Assembly: GCA_010015655.1 (NCBI GenBank)
Contig: ML976706.1
Coordinates: 330,364 to 394,363, forward strand
Length of the DNA stretch: 64,000 bases
Direction: 5' to 3'
From: Bimuria novae-zelandiae CBS 107.79
Lineage: Eukaryota > Ascomycota > Dothideomycetes > Pleosporales > Didymosphaeriaceae
Below are positions 43,374 through 53,230 of this stretch, piece by piece. The notes under the pieces are model-generated. The model was not told the origin of the DNA, did not search any database, and saw only the letters and a program-made list of their open reading frames with translations. The first letter of the stretch is position 1. Each line of letters opens with the position of its first letter. The position numbers and the translations under genes were made by a program.

Positions 43374-44022
43374 GGCAGCAGTGCGCGGTGGATGAGGACG
43401 CGGAAAAGGCACGTGTGGGAAGAAGAAGCACGCAGGTCAGCGGATGTGCAGCTCGCTGTGGGCTGGCCGGGGTCGCTGGAGCTCTGGGGTGCGCGCCAGT
43501 CGCAGCTTGGGGGAGTGTCGAGCGAAGGCGCGGTGCAGGTGCTTGAGAGGTTCTCGCTAAAAGGTGGCGGCCGTGGTAACGATTCGCCGCGGTGCCTGTA
43601 CGCCTCTGGTGTTTGTGTAAATAGAAAGGCCTGCTGGACTAGGGGAGACTACGGGCTCGAAAATACAGGGAGAAGGCAGTGGGGCTCGAAAAACCACCTG
43701 GTCATGGAATGCTCTTGTGAGGTGTGAAGGGCTCTCGTTCGGGTAGCAATGCCAGTCCCGCGTACAAAGCCAGCCAGTGCAACGTCATCCTGGGAGGGAG
43801 CGCGCAAACAGAGCGGACGCCGGCAGGAGCAGCCACGACGGTTGCTTTTGCGAACGCCCACGCACACCTCCAAACAGCGGTTTCGTGTACGCGATGCACG
43901 GCTGCACCAATTCGTGAAGCGTGCCTGCGACGCCTTGTACTTGTGTGACCTAATTACAGATTGTTTCCGCGGGCATTGGTCTCTGCTCGCCCCACCACCT
44001 TTCTCTGAGAGCTGCCACCGCC
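43374..44022. promoter_or_regulatory. Divergent promoter region
   Basis: 649 bp between divergent start codons of the deubiquitinase and mitochondrial kinase genes. GC-rich, no clear TATA box. Overlapping ORFs on both strands have no similarity. Confidence 0.5.
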
Positions 44023-45636
44023 ATGTCTGCGGGCAATACGGCCTTGCGGATGCGTCCATTCCATTGTAAAAGTGTAGCTAGAGCTCCAGCGTACTTTCTG
44101 GCCACAGCAAGCCCGCGCAGAGCTGCCCACGCCGCCGCTGTAGCACCCGCGTGGCGCCCGTCATCGGCGCTGGACGAGTTAAGAAAATCCGCCTCTTCAC
44201 AAAAGCTTCGCTGTGATTGACACTTCATTCAGATGGGTTCAGCGTGAGGCCCGGCCCATCAGCTTGCGCCGTTTGACCTTCTTCGGCCGCACCCTGACTG
44301 AGACGCGCCTGCTGGACGGTGCCAACTACTGCCGTTTGGAGCTGCCAACGAGGTATTGAAGAATATTGCAAAGTTCGAGGGACCTGTGCTGAAGCGGTGC
44401 AGAATAGCGCATCGCCTGCGCGACATCCAGACGCTCCCATATGTTGTCGTCGCGAATCCGCATCTAGCCCATGTGTACGAACAGTACCTGAGTGCCTTTG
44501 AGCGCTTTCGTCGCGTTCGAGAGATACGCTCCCTAGATGATAATGAGAGATACTGCAAGATACTGCAGGAGACCCTGAAGGAACATGCGTCCGTCATACC
44601 CAGGCTGGCGCTCGGCGTGCTCGAGGTTCGCGGTCTGATGCGGCCCGAGGAGACCGACAAGTTTATGAATACCATGCTGCGATCGGTAGGCTCCGCCTTT
44701 GTGGCTTCAAATTATGCGTGGGATTGACACTGGCAGCGCATTTCACGCCGTGTCATTGCCGAGCAGCATCTGGCACTGACCGACACCTTCAATTCGCCGT
44801 GGCACTTCCCACACAACCAGCCCGAGCACGATCCGCACCACGACACTGTCGGCGAGATCTTCCTCAAGTGCAATGCCAAGGAAATTGTCGAGCGTTGCGG
44901 TAAGACGACCCAGGACCTGGTCAAGGCTGCCTATGGCTCCCACGTGCAGATTCCCGAGATTCGCATCGAGGGCCATCTTAATGCTACCTTTCCCTACATT
45001 GAGAGCCACCTGGAGTATATCATCGGCGAGCTCATCAGAAATTCGATTCAGGCAGTCATCGAGCAGAAAAGGTACAATGGCATCAAGCCTCCGCCCATCG
45101 AGGTTCTCATATGCGAGACTTCGCAGCACGTCATCATCAGGATCTCTGACCAGGGAGGCGGCATTTCCAACGACGTGCTGCCTCACTTGTGGAGCTTTAG
45201 CAAGGGACCTCGGTACCAAAACAGATTGCAGAATCTGGCGCGCGTCCCAAAGCTGTTAGGTACTCTCCAGGAACTGAAAATGCCCGACGATCACTCTCCC
45301 AGAGAGAGTGACAAACACGGTGGCAGCTCATTATCTAGCCTCACTAGTCGGCCACCGGATCTCCGCCTCGGCATCGGTCTGCCCATGTCGAGGATCTACG
45401 CAGGTAAGTATGCTGAGCTACAAGAACAGGATGGCAGTCTAATATATATAACCAGAATACTGGGCCGGGAGCCTGGAAATCCACAGTCTCGAAGGTTTTG
45501 GCGTCGATGCATTCTTGCAGATTTCCAAGCTCGGTAACAAGGACGAACGGTATGTCGCGCTTGCTACGCGGCGCTGTGGGACGCACTTGTTAATTGTTGT
45601 AGGTTGGCAACACGGGCTTCCATGGATGCCATCTAG
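44023..45636 (+). CDS. Mitochondrial PDK/BCKDK-family protein kinase
   Basis: Exons 44023-44177, 44233-44352, 44403-44685, 44737-45403, 45456-45549 and 45603-45636 (450 aa, all phases consistent). An Arg/Ala-rich leader fits mitochondrial import. The alpha-ketoacid dehydrogenase kinase N-domain is seen as REARPISLRRLTFFGR, LPTRIAHRLRDIQTLPYVVV and RISRRVIAEQHLALT. The GHKL ATP-binding domain has an N-box ELIRNSIQAVIE, G1 DQGGGI and G2 GIGLPMSRIYAEYW. These kinases phosphorylate and shut off the E1 subunit of mitochondrial 2-oxoacid dehydrogenases. The long loop before G2 (KMPDDHSPRESDKHGGSS) resembles fungal Pkp2-type members. PDH versus branched-chain specificity is not decided. Confidence 0.88.
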
Positions 45637-45796
45637 AGGAAGGCGCCACTCCCTCTACTGTCATATCTTGAAATCATCGAAAACAACGACTTAAACACTT
45701 TCACCCGCGTATTGGCTTGACAATTGCTGCACCAAACATTAATTAACTTGTCCGCATTCTTGCTCGTCTAGCTATTATCGTCATACCAGCCTTACC

Positions 45797-47494
45797 ATGA
45801 CGTCTACTCACGCCGAGTCCACGCACGCACACCCTCCGACTCCTCCAGACTCAACAGCGGAGCCCGTACAAGAGCACTCATCGCTGTACTATAACACGCT
45901 GTTCAGGAATGGGCTGCGCCTCATAGGCCTGCAGGGTGCAGACAGGAGGACCGCCACCGATGTGTACTGTCCGGAAGTGCGACGCTCCTCTCTCAAAGGC
46001 AGCTGTCTGGTCAATCACCGAGACGTCGTATCGTGTTGGAAGGGCATCAACATGAAGCAGGCAGAAGAGGTCTTGACCTGGGAGCGTATCTTCGGAGAGG
46101 CGCTGGAAGTTCAGATTTCGGGTATGTGCTGCCCCCCAAAGTTAACCCAGGATGGCCTATGCATAGGCGGATTTGCTCAGGGTTGGCTAACGGTATGTGT
46201 AGAAAATGTCCGCCGGCTGGTCACGACGTTGCCGGCCACTGACAATGATGAGTTCAAGCTGGCTCACCATGTTGACATAGAGCTTGAAGCGCTCGTGCGC
46301 TCGATGGTGATGCTCTACTTTGCCTGTACGTATTTTGGCTGTTGTATTACTCATCCTGGGGTAACACACTGACGCGTCCAGCGAGACCTGACGAGCAACG
46401 CGAACGCACCTGGTCTATGTCTGAAGGCGATCTGCCCAGCTTCGCCTACAACTTCGCGCGCACCCGCGACTGCTTTATCCATGCCTCGCCTGAGCCTTGC
46501 GTTCGGATTGATCTTACCTTCTCACTGTCGTCGTCTTCGATCGTCGGAGAGGTTTACTGGCAGCCCCCGTATATCGACTTCGGTGATCTGCCGGACGGTT
46601 CGATTCCCGAAGCGTCGCTTCGCCCAACACATCAATCTCACTACCTTGGCAAGCCATTGGGATTTACAGCCTATCCTGACTATATGGATACATCGCTGAA
46701 GTGAGTTACTGCGTGTCTGACCACGGTGGTCAAACATGTGTTGAATCTATCGAGGGGCCGTGTGCTGAGTCCATCCAGGCTCTCTTTGTTGACTACAAAA
46801 ATCAACATGTACTTTCCTGAGGGGGTTCGATTCGAGCGCACCAGCCGCTACTGTATTCAGCTTCAAATTACACCAGCCCTCCCCATCCAGACTTTCTTGC
46901 CAACGACGTCACCCTGGGCTAAGGGATCGTACAATGTGGACGTAATAGATACCTGGGTAGACAAATACCTGGACCACCTAGGCGGTCTCTCTACGACCTG
47001 TATCGGCGAGGCTTCCGTCTCAGCCCTGAAGTCCAGGTAACGTCATGCCACCCTGGATGGACTCAAACCACCGTACAAACTACCGTACTAACTGCACCAG
47101 TATCACACCCTCCTTAACGAAGTCCCTCTTCAGCCCCAAGGCTCTCAAATCCCGCGCCTACACATCCACCGAGGGAACTTCGCGCGTCATGCCGGCCCTC
47201 CGCAAAAACGGCAGTGTCAAACGCGTACTGTTTATGTCGTCTGCACACAAGCCCATGTCGCCCGTTCAAGTCCCCACTCGATGCGACTCGCCAATTGGGG
47301 ATCTGGGTATGACTCACGATGGCGCGTGTGACCCGCGAGATGACCAGGACGCGATTCGTCGCAACTACCAGGAATTCGTGAGGAGGGCGGATGTGCGGGC
47401 CCGGCTGCGGGGCACAGACGAAGCTAGCGAGGCAGAGGCGTTCGAGGGCATCTTCTTGGAGAGTAGTGAGGGGGTGAGCGAGGGGTCGTGGTAG
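45797..47494 (+). CDS. Unknown protein with introner-like introns
   Basis: Exons 45797-46121, 46167-46325, 46382-46700, 46779-47036 and 47101-47494 (484 aa, phases consistent). The N-terminus is disordered; a folded-looking region follows (LYYNTLFRNGLRLIGLQ, QAEEVLTWERIFGEALEVQI, DIELEALVRSMVMLYFA), then a beta-rich part (FIHASPEPCVRIDLTFSLSS, EVYWQPPYIDFGDLPDGS), and a basic/acidic tail with SLFSPKALKSRAYTS. I do not recognise the family; it might be a very divergent member of a known fold. The first intron (46122-46166, 45 bp) is stop-free and in frame, so retention is possible; acceptor 46180 would break the frame. Introns 1 and 2 carry the hairpin sequence also found at 37.4-37.8 kb. Confidence 0.62.
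46122..46166 (+). repeat. Introner-like sequence in opposite orientation
   Basis: Intron 1 of the same gene contains GTTAACCCAGGATGG (from 46141), which is the complement of the CCATCCTGGGTTAAC-type core. Match to the consensus is weaker and reversed, so it may be an old copy or chance. Confidence 0.4.
46326..46381 (+). repeat. Introner-like intron, copy D
   Basis: Intron 2 of the unknown-protein gene (56 bp). Contains CATCCTGGGGTAACAC preceded by GTATTACT (core 46344-46367), in the sense direction of transcription as in copies A-C, then a CACTGAC branch site and TCCAG acceptor. Confidence 0.75.
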
Positions 47495-47996
47495 GACTCG
47501 GTGGACAGTACGTTGTTGGATGTATGTTGAGAAGGATAGGCCTGCGGTTACTTGAGAGGTAGTGTACGGTTTGCTTATAGTTCTGAATTCGAGGTGTTAT
47601 TGTTGTTAAGATTTATAGCGCCGTGTTTTTAAACGTACTGTGAGGTTGCCATGCATGTCCGCTGCTTCTCTATCACGTGATGTCCGAGCACGTGGAGATG
47701 GGGCAGCAAGGGAATATGTAAGCAGCCTAGAGATATGTCACATGACAACACTAGTCTCATGAGTCAGCTGATCACTATATACGAGCCTCTGATCACTCGA
47801 GGTACACACGAAAGAACACACAGAGCAACTCAGACCATTACACACACAATATACTACCTTCACATATACTACCCACCTGCTTACAAAAAGTGTATAGTTA
47901 TACTAATAAAAATAATAGCTACTGCTTAACCTATAGCGTAAAATCTTTTTTACTTTATACGTATATATAAGTTATCTAACTAAGAACGCTTAAAAG
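47495..47996. other. Convergent intergenic region
   Basis: About 500 bp, AT-rich at the right (47880-47990). No gene seen. Confidence 0.45.
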
Positions 47997-48482
47997 CTAG
48001 GCGGCCGCGTCGGTGATCTCGCCCCGACGGCGAGACCTTGTGACGCTGGCGTTCTCCCAGTCAATGAAGTACGAAACGCGGTACAGCTCCTCGGGGCAGT
48101 CGCACAATGTCACGAGCTTCCAGTATTCGCGGTACCTCAGAACAAGCTGCCGTCTGAACGCAGTGTGAGCGTCCAGCAAAATATACATGTAATCAGGGTC
48201 TACTCACCGTCTTGGTAACGCTTCGCCGAACATTGGATTTCTTATCTGCGCCGTCGTGCCATCGATTAAGTGAACCGTGAAGTATTCGCGCTCACGGGAA
48301 TGCGCTAGTTGCGATTCGATATCTCGGAGATTCTCCTTGGTCCAGAGCTTCACGCCGGCATCGTACTCACGGTAAAGATTACATGCGAGTTCGTGGCTGC
48401 TGCGGTGCCAATCTGTGCCGAGGTACTCTAGCATTGGCCCTTCCGACGACATTTTATTTTGCGGGCTCGTAACGGCGGGCAT
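47997..48482 (-). CDS. Small protein of unknown function
   Basis: Exons 48482-48208 and 48153-47997 (143 aa; 54-bp intron joins EALPR to RRQLVLRYREYW in phase). The sequence is compact and charged (EYLGTDWHRSSHELACNLYR, EYFTVHLIDGTTAQIRNPMF, WKLVTLCDCPEELYRVSYFI), with no signal peptide or membrane segment. I recognise no domain. Good splice sites and consistent codon-like composition support a real gene. The start was chosen at the Met downstream of the minisatellite, whose repeats would otherwise be translated as SHLLTFSP. Confidence 0.55.
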
Positions 48483-48550
48483 ATTGACGTTTGAGTGGAA
48501 GCTGGAAGCTGGAAGCTGGAAGGGTATGCACATGTGGGTTGGAGAGTATG

Positions 48551-48645
48551 AAGGTGAGAAGATGAGAAGGTGAGAAGGTGAGAAGGTGAGAAGGTGAGAA
48601 GGTGAGAAGGTGAGAAGGTGAGAAGGTGAGAAGGTGAGAAGGTGG
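48551..48645. repeat. 8-bp minisatellite AAGGTGAG
   Basis: About twelve near-perfect tandem copies of AAGGTGAG (one GATGAG variant near the left end), flanked by degenerate GGGAGCGTGAGAGCGTGAGATTGTGAG. It lies 70-165 bp upstream of the start of the 143-aa protein gene, that is, in its promoter or leader. Confidence 0.9.
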
Positions 48646-50558
48646 GAGCGTGAGAGCGTGAGATTGTGAGATTGAGAGGAGTCTTTATAGCGAGCGCAGG
48701 ATCTTCGAGACACCACTGTGACTGCGACGACGCTTTCGACTCATCCTCGCACGATAGGTGGTTGTGTGTGGACTCTACCACATCTCAACACTTTTCTGCC
48801 TACCACATCTCAACAATTTTCTGCCTACCATAGGTAAGCAGAACCACTGATTGTAAATATTAAGAAATTACACATATCACATATGTCCTTATAACACCAC
48901 AAGGGAAGCGCTTGCGCTCCAAGGCATACTACTTGTTTGCTATTGTTGAGATTTTTCCTTGAGTCATTGCCTTCGCGCAACCATGCACGTACTGAAAAAA
49001 AAAAACGAAATTCTAACTCAACAAAATTATGCCACCAGTTCTGGCACCAGTCTTCTCCTTGAGGGTGTTAAGCAGATCACCTTTATTGTCTGCGGCTTTG
49101 GAAATGAGGGGGCGAGCGAGGGGTTGTGGTAAGACTGCCTCTACTCGCCGAGTTGGTGTTTCATAGATTTGGTGTTATGAACTTTGGCTCACGGTGGGGC
49201 GGGCCCACGACAATGACTCACACTGCTTGAAGACTCACATGTAAATATTTATATATAAAGACTTATATAGCAACCTTGGTTCGCAACTGATCATATTCTG
49301 GATACCGACTGATCATACTCCGGAAAGCGATTTCGTAGGCAGTAGGACTGACTCAATAGACAGTCGTTTATTCCAAGTAAGTAGTCAGGTCGATAACCCC
49401 GATATAAGACACCCATGTTTTGAACATAAACTTACCCTACACATCCACCACTTCCCCATCACCTCTTCCCCAGCAGATCTAGTTCCCAGAATTTCTATTC
49501 CGTGGCACGTCGAGAGACCTCCAGACCCCTGCGTGATGTGTATATAGCCAGCCAGTTAATCCTTATAGTTATTGGATTGGTTACTTTCTTAGTGACCGTA
49601 CACGGCGGAATACCGCACCGCAAACACCCACCTAATAAACTCCACACTCTCCATCTACTCATCCTCCCCTATCTCCTTCCTACAACACCAAAACTCCTAA
49701 TCATCCATCTACCCTCCCGTCCCCTTCTACATACTCTGCCCTGTCTTCCGTCTTACCCTGTGCTTCTATATTCCACGCACGCACGCACGCACGAGCTTCA
49801 ACCCGTCTTTCCTCTCAAGACACGTATCCCCCATACTGTTTCTCAGCTCTACACCTACCATTTCCCCGCTTCTGCGTGGGACATACCCCCAACAGCGTCT
49901 CGGGTACCTATGTGCGTGGACTCGATGTGCCAGGAACGCATGCATTATGCCCCGAAGTCATCCAGTCACCAGAGGCGAGAGGCGGTGTTGGGGTGGGTTG
50001 AATGAGTGTTGAGACGCACCAAGATGATGAGAAGGGTAGTTCAACGGGTACTCTCGCGATGAGCGTAGCTGGAGGATAGGGACTTGTCCTTGCAGTTCGT
50101 TTGTGTAGAGGTTTTGGGTTTTATAGAAGGATTACGCCGGGGTCGATTGTGGCAGTGGTATTTTAAGGGAGTGCTGCTTATGGAGGGGAACACAGTGAAG
50201 GTGGAGGTGAGTGTGCGGGCGCAGGGCTACGTATAGGCGTGGTTTTTGTTACTTTTGGGAGCGGGAGAAAGAGAGAGTGTATGTGTCTGAGTGGGATGGA
50301 GGGAGAGAGAAATGCCATAATAAACACTGCAAATGTGTGGATAATACCATCGCTGCCCCAGCGCGTGCATGTATCAACTGGGTTTTTTTGTCCACCAGCT
50401 ATATATTCACCATATGTCCTTTCGTGATCCTCATTCGGCCAACCAACTCAGTATCTTCCATCTGCACTCCATCAAAAGTAAAGGTGGGTTCGAGAGGGAG
50501 AAAGGCTTCGTATCGTCTCCTACCCCGCTGTTTTCATCCTTGACAGGAACAACTACAA
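48646..50558. other. Gene-poor region
   Basis: 1.9 kb. A GCAC/CACG tetranucleotide run lies at about 49778-49795. The plus ORF at 49502-50005 is Leu/Pro/His-rich low-complexity reading and is not accepted as a gene. Confidence 0.45.
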
Positions 50559-50702
50559 TTAATCCCACATGCTATGCTTCACTTCCACCATCGGTCCCAC
50601 TTTCACGCGCCGGAAAGCATCGCTCTGGAACCGTGGGAAGCTCTCTTCTTCCTCCCACACGCACCCCCGGGACCAGTGCAGCTCTACCAGCATCGTTAGT
50701 CC
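50559..50702 (-). pseudogene. 3' end of the split F-box gene (far side of hAT insertion)
   Basis: Directly outside the left end of the hAT transposon the minus strand reads MLVELHWSRGCVWEEEESF, then PRFQSDAFRRVKVGPMVEVK and a stop at 50561-50559. Removing the element and one copy of the 8-bp target duplication joins EREGLT (60.7 kb) to MLVELHW in the same frame. This is therefore the genuine C-terminus, about 46 residues, of the F-box gene at 60711-61591. Confidence 0.8.
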
Positions 50703-51249
50703 TAGAGCTGGCAACAAGCAAGTTGACTTAATAACTTGACTTAATTAACTTGATTGTAGCAAGTTAATTAAGTCAATTAGGGAGGTAAAAGTTATTAAGT
50801 TAATTAAGTAAATTATGCCTGTTTAATTAACTTAATTAGTAGACTTAATAGGCTATAATATAGGGGTAACTATAGGTTATAGGCGTTAGGGGGATCCTGC
50901 GCGGGTAAATCTTAACTTAAAGTATATTAGACTTACTAGCGTTAGAGCCTAGCGCTACCTAATATAGTATAGCGCTAATTATCTAATATCTCTACTACCT
51001 TAACCTACCTCCTACCCTCTACTAACGCCCTCCTTTATTAATATAGCGTTGCCTAATTACTTAGAGGGCATAAACTATAACCTCTCTTAAGTTTTTAGCT
51101 AGCGGCTTAAAAGCGAGGCGTTATAAACCCTCCCTAAAGATAGCAGCACTAATATAGCCACTAACACGCTGTTAGAGCTAGACGCTAATAAGAGCTTTAT
51201 AGGCGACGCGTAATTAGCTACTAATAGTAATATTAAAGACAACGACAAT

Positions 51250-51977
51250 AATTACGATAGTATTAATTAGTAACGCCTGCTAGGTTATTATAAGCTATCT
51301 TTCGCCCTAAAGCGTAGTTAAAAGAGCTAGGTTTAGCAATATAGGTATCGCCTTTAGCACTATAAACAACACCGCCTGTATTAGCTTTACTATTATTACC
51401 ACCTTTATAAGTAACTAGATAGGTTTTACTAGGCTAATTAATTAATAATATTAATTACGCGCCATCTCGTAGAGCGTAAAGCCAGGCACTACGTTAATAA
51501 GGGCGGCTAAAAGTCTACCTTTTACACGATAATAATAACGTCGTCCTTTTAGTTATCCTTACTCGCCTATATCTACTATAAAGGCCTTATAGTATTTTAA
51601 AGCATTACTAACTTTATTACGTTAAGCTTCTTGCGCATAAGTTTCCTATAATTAGTGCTTAATTAGGTGGTAATAGATAACTAGGCGCTCTTAGTAATCG
51701 AGGGCGTAGCTTTTCGCTACATGTTACGATAGGCTAACCCGTTAGCTAAGGCGAAGATGTAGAGATCTTATAACACCTTGCGAGCCTATATAATTGTAGA
51801 GTATAAGTCTTATATACCTGCTATTATTAATTATCTATAAAACGCGCGATTGGCCATCTATATCTCCTTTAATAATTAGATATTAATAGGTAATAAATAG
51901 GCGCTAACAGGTATCTGCATCTACTATCTTAATAGCGACGGTAACCCTCGCGATTACGTATTAGGCCTGCTATTACT
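51250..51977 (+). pseudogene. hAT transposase relic, 5' part
   Basis: Before the retrotransposon the plus frame shows NARLAIYISFNN, ILIGNK and ALTGICIYYLNSDG, then NPRDYVLGLLLL, interrupted by stops. This matches the hAT segment with the first catalytic Asp (S.DGW...AL.GI...), where the expected Asp-Gly-Trp reads Asn-Asn-stop. The left limit is approximate. Confidence 0.7.
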
Positions 51978-52419
51978 TGTTAAGTCCTTGCGGGTAGCTA
52001 GTCCGTAAGTAGTTAGGGTTGGTTCTCGGGCAGGAGTACTTGTTAGGCAAGGAAGGGGTATTGACTGCTTAAGCTAGTTAATGGGGTTGTCGGTATCGAG
52101 AGGGCGTAAGAGTCACAATTAAATCGACGAGAGCCTGAGTCAAATCTAAACGATAGATTGATAAACAGGTTGAACACAAATATCCAAGAGAGATATTTGA
52201 GCTTTCTATATACTTCGTGAATCCTGCCATCCTGCATCCTTTACCATCCGGCCCTNNNNNNNNNNNNNNNNNNNNNNNNNNNNNNNNNNNNNNNNNNNNN
52301 NNNNNNNNNNNNNNNNNNNNNNNNNNNNNNNNNNNNNNNNNNNNNNNNNNNNNNNNNNNNNNNNNNNNNNNNNNNNNNNNNNNNNNNNNNGACATTTGTA
52401 GGTCGCTCGGATCCTAACA
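51978..52419 (-). repeat. LTR (3' LTR of the retrotransposon), with assembly gap
   Basis: Direct copy of the LTR at 58356-58805. Bases 52256-52390 are N; in the other copy the corresponding segment is a cluster of GGGATGG/CCATCC words. Confidence 0.9.
52256..52390. other. Assembly gap (135 N)
   Basis: Unresolved bases inside an LTR; any ORF running through them is meaningless. The intact LTR suggests about 143 bp should be here. Confidence 0.99.
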
Positions 52420-52548
52420 TCACCTCCCCCCTTTCTAGATATCGTCCCGATATCCCTGCGCCTTGTCGTGTGGCTGCATAAGCGGTCGTCCCATATAAGT
52501 ATCGTCGTAGGTCCCGGGCATTTCTGAAACCTGATTGCCTTCCTAACC

Positions 52549-53118
52549 ATGCCTAAGGATCCTAAGCCCCGCAAAGCGCGCGCGCCTCGCAAGAAGACTT
52601 CGACCTAAGAGCGACACGATCATGCCCTTCGTATTCGCGAGTCGTTAAAGGAGATAGTGTTTCGTTGTGAAAGGTGTATAAAGAAGAATTTGCGATGTTT
52701 CGTAGATACCGCATCCGGTCGTTGCGCTGGTTGTATCGCTGCGCATGCTGAGTGCGAGTTGTATGTTCCTGAAGAAGAATGGGAAAAGGTAGAGCAGGAG
52801 AAGCGTGCAAAGCGTTTAGAGCTGTTGCGTACAGAGGAGTCAGTTGCGCGAGCCCAAGCAGATGCTGCGCGTGTGAGGCGTGAGTTAGCCAAGGTGGAAA
52901 GTCGTAAGCAGGAGTTTGCTCGTCGTGATTTGGCGATAGCAAAGGCCACGCGAAGCCAGGAGGCGGACAGCTCAAGTGCGGCCGTCCCGTCCCAAGACAT
53001 CGATCCTTTCACTAATCCAGGCTGGTCACAGGCCAACAATCTTCCTCTTAATTCGTCAATAGATCTTTTCCTTAACAAGTTCTTAACTAGTTCTCCTCCC
53101 GTTGTCTCTGCTTCCTAG
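52549..53118 (+). pseudogene. Extra retrotransposon ORF, antisense to pol, Cys-rich
   Basis: From ATG 52549 the plus strand encodes a basic start (MPKDPKPRKARAPRKKTST), a TAA at 52606-52608 (likely CAA changed by C-to-T), then an uninterrupted frame. The frame contains FRCERCIKKNLRCFVDTASG followed by RCAGCIAAHAECELYV: a cluster of six cysteines (CxxC-x6-C, then CxxC-x6-C). A predicted long coiled coil (EEEWEKVEQEKRAKRLELLR...RRELAKVESRK) and a Ser/Asn-rich tail follow. It lies between integrase and the 3' LTR, on the strand opposite to the polyprotein. The motif resembles a zinc-binding, DNA-binding or nucleocapsid-like module; function unknown. If TAA is bypassed or an internal start is used, 153 codons stay open. 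Confidence 0.7.
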
Positions 53119-53230
53119 TTTAACGATGGTACTGTGCCAACGCTTGGCGACAGTTTCTAAGGTTTGCTTCTAGTTCCCATGTATTCTCTAAGTGTAGATA
53201 TCCTTTCCACTTAATTAAGTAGGTTCGTGG

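Noticed and set aside
43304..43727. Plus-strand ORFs antisense to the deubiquitinase start
   Set aside because: They arise from the GC-rich shared promoter and acidic N-terminus; no recognisable protein.
48204..48716. 170-codon minus ORF beginning upstream of the 143-aa protein
   Set aside because: Its first half is only the 8-bp minisatellite read as SHLLTFSP repeats; the real gene more likely starts at the Met at 48482.
49502..50005. 167-codon plus-strand ORF
   Set aside because: Leu/Pro/His/Thr-rich low-complexity translation of CT-rich DNA with a tetranucleotide repeat; no family resemblance, signal or splice context.
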